Below are positions 5,693 through 5,982 of a stretch of DNA of 5,982 nt, in pieces (position 1 is the stretch's first letter; each line of letters starts with the position of its first letter). The notes under the pieces are model-generated. The model did not search any database, was not told where the DNA came from, and saw only the letters and a program-made list of their open reading frames with translations. The position numbers were made by a program, and so were the translations under genes. Source of the stretch: Deferribacteraceae bacterium (GTDB lineage Bacteria; Chrysiogenota; Deferribacteres; Deferribacterales; JAISNW01); contig JAISNW010000215.1 of NCBI GenBank assembly GCA_031276055.1, forward strand, positions 1 to 5,982, in the 5' to 3' direction.

Positions 5693-5982
5693 CTAGAGCA
5701 CAGCTTGCCTTAGGGTGGCTATCTGTTCCGGGGTAAGCTGCCCGCTGCGCTCCATGCCTAATAGCTTTGCTATCACCGTTTTTACTGCGGAAGGATTGCG
5801 TTCAAGGTCTGTCTTGGAAGGAACAGAGACAATTTTAGACAGCTTTGCAACATCTATCTTGCTCGCATCTCCAGAGGTAATAACAGCTGTGAGAGCTTGG
5901 ACTATCTCACCAAGACCGCGGTTTTCCATCCCTGCTTGCAGGTGCGGCGGTGTAGGAGCCCGTTTTACAGTGGAAGGGTGGG
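5693..5982 (-). CDS. Hypothetical protein, C-terminal part running off the right edge
   Basis: An ATG at 5929 gives 78 residues, but the frame stays open to the right edge (first complete codon at 5980) with a proline-rich stretch (RAPTPPHLQAG). The ATG has only an AGGG touching it. The more likely reading is therefore the C-terminal domain of a longer protein joined by a Pro/Ala linker. The visible part is a compact, probably all-helical domain (LGEIVQALTAVITSGD, then NPSAVKTVIAKLLGMERSGQ, then LTPEQIATLRQAVL) without cysteines, signal or membrane segments. I do not recognise the family. It ends one base before the DUF72 start, so the two are co-transcribed and translationally coupled. No function can be assigned. 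Confidence 0.6.
   Translation of the reverse strand, partial: HPSTVKRAPTPPHLQAGMENRGLGEIVQALTAVITSGDASKIDVAKLSKIVSVPSKTDLERNPSAVKTVIAKLLGMERSGQLTPEQIATLRQAVL

Overview
This window is a typical, densely packed bacterial chromosome segment with G+C in the mid-40s by eye. One gene end lies on the + strand at the left edge. Everything else recognisable is on the - strand. The host looks like an anaerobic bacterium that makes dTMP with ThyX rather than ThyA. It has a zinc-ribbon (C+) form of ribosomal protein L31 and a MepA-type MATE pump. An rpmE-thyX pair with these features would fit a Clostridia-like or Synergistota-like lineage, but this is a weak inference and no marker here settles the taxonomy.

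Layout from left to right. Positions 3-254 (+) hold the C-terminal end of a HAD-family phosphatase. It collides tail-to-tail, with a 12-base overlap, with a - strand gene at 243-788 for a small protein carrying a putative helix-turn-helix and a four-cysteine zinc ribbon. An AT-rich noncoding stretch follows at about 789-1046. It contains a possible promoter for the zinc-ribbon gene, three copies of a short GCAAYAAAAGTTG motif and a weak terminator-like hairpin. Next, reading leftward on the - strand, are two MATE transporters: an intact MepA-like one (2376-3755) and a second of another subfamily (1047-2383). The second starts inside the last codons of the first. It is broken in the window by a single frameshift at a run of seven A's, and restoring one base gives an uninterrupted protein of about 445 residues.

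Upstream of these lie thyX (3831-4577) and rpmE (4580-4828). They are separated by two bases and share a good promoter at 4870-4897. Further right are a DUF72/YecE-family gene (4894-5691) and, one base away, the 3' end of an unrecognised gene that runs off the right edge.

The transcription units implied on the - strand are: (unknown)-DUF72, read from outside the window; rpmE-thyX; MATE1-MATE2; and the zinc-ribbon gene alone. rpmE and thyX are housekeeping genes for the ribosome and dTMP synthesis. The MATE pair would export cationic drugs, metabolites or toxic compounds. I see no mobile element, CRISPR array, tRNA or rRNA. I also see no convincing new multi-gene system. The points most worth a second look are the homopolymer frameshift in the overlapping MATE pair, the short motif flanking that pair, and the uncharacterised HTH/zinc-ribbon protein.
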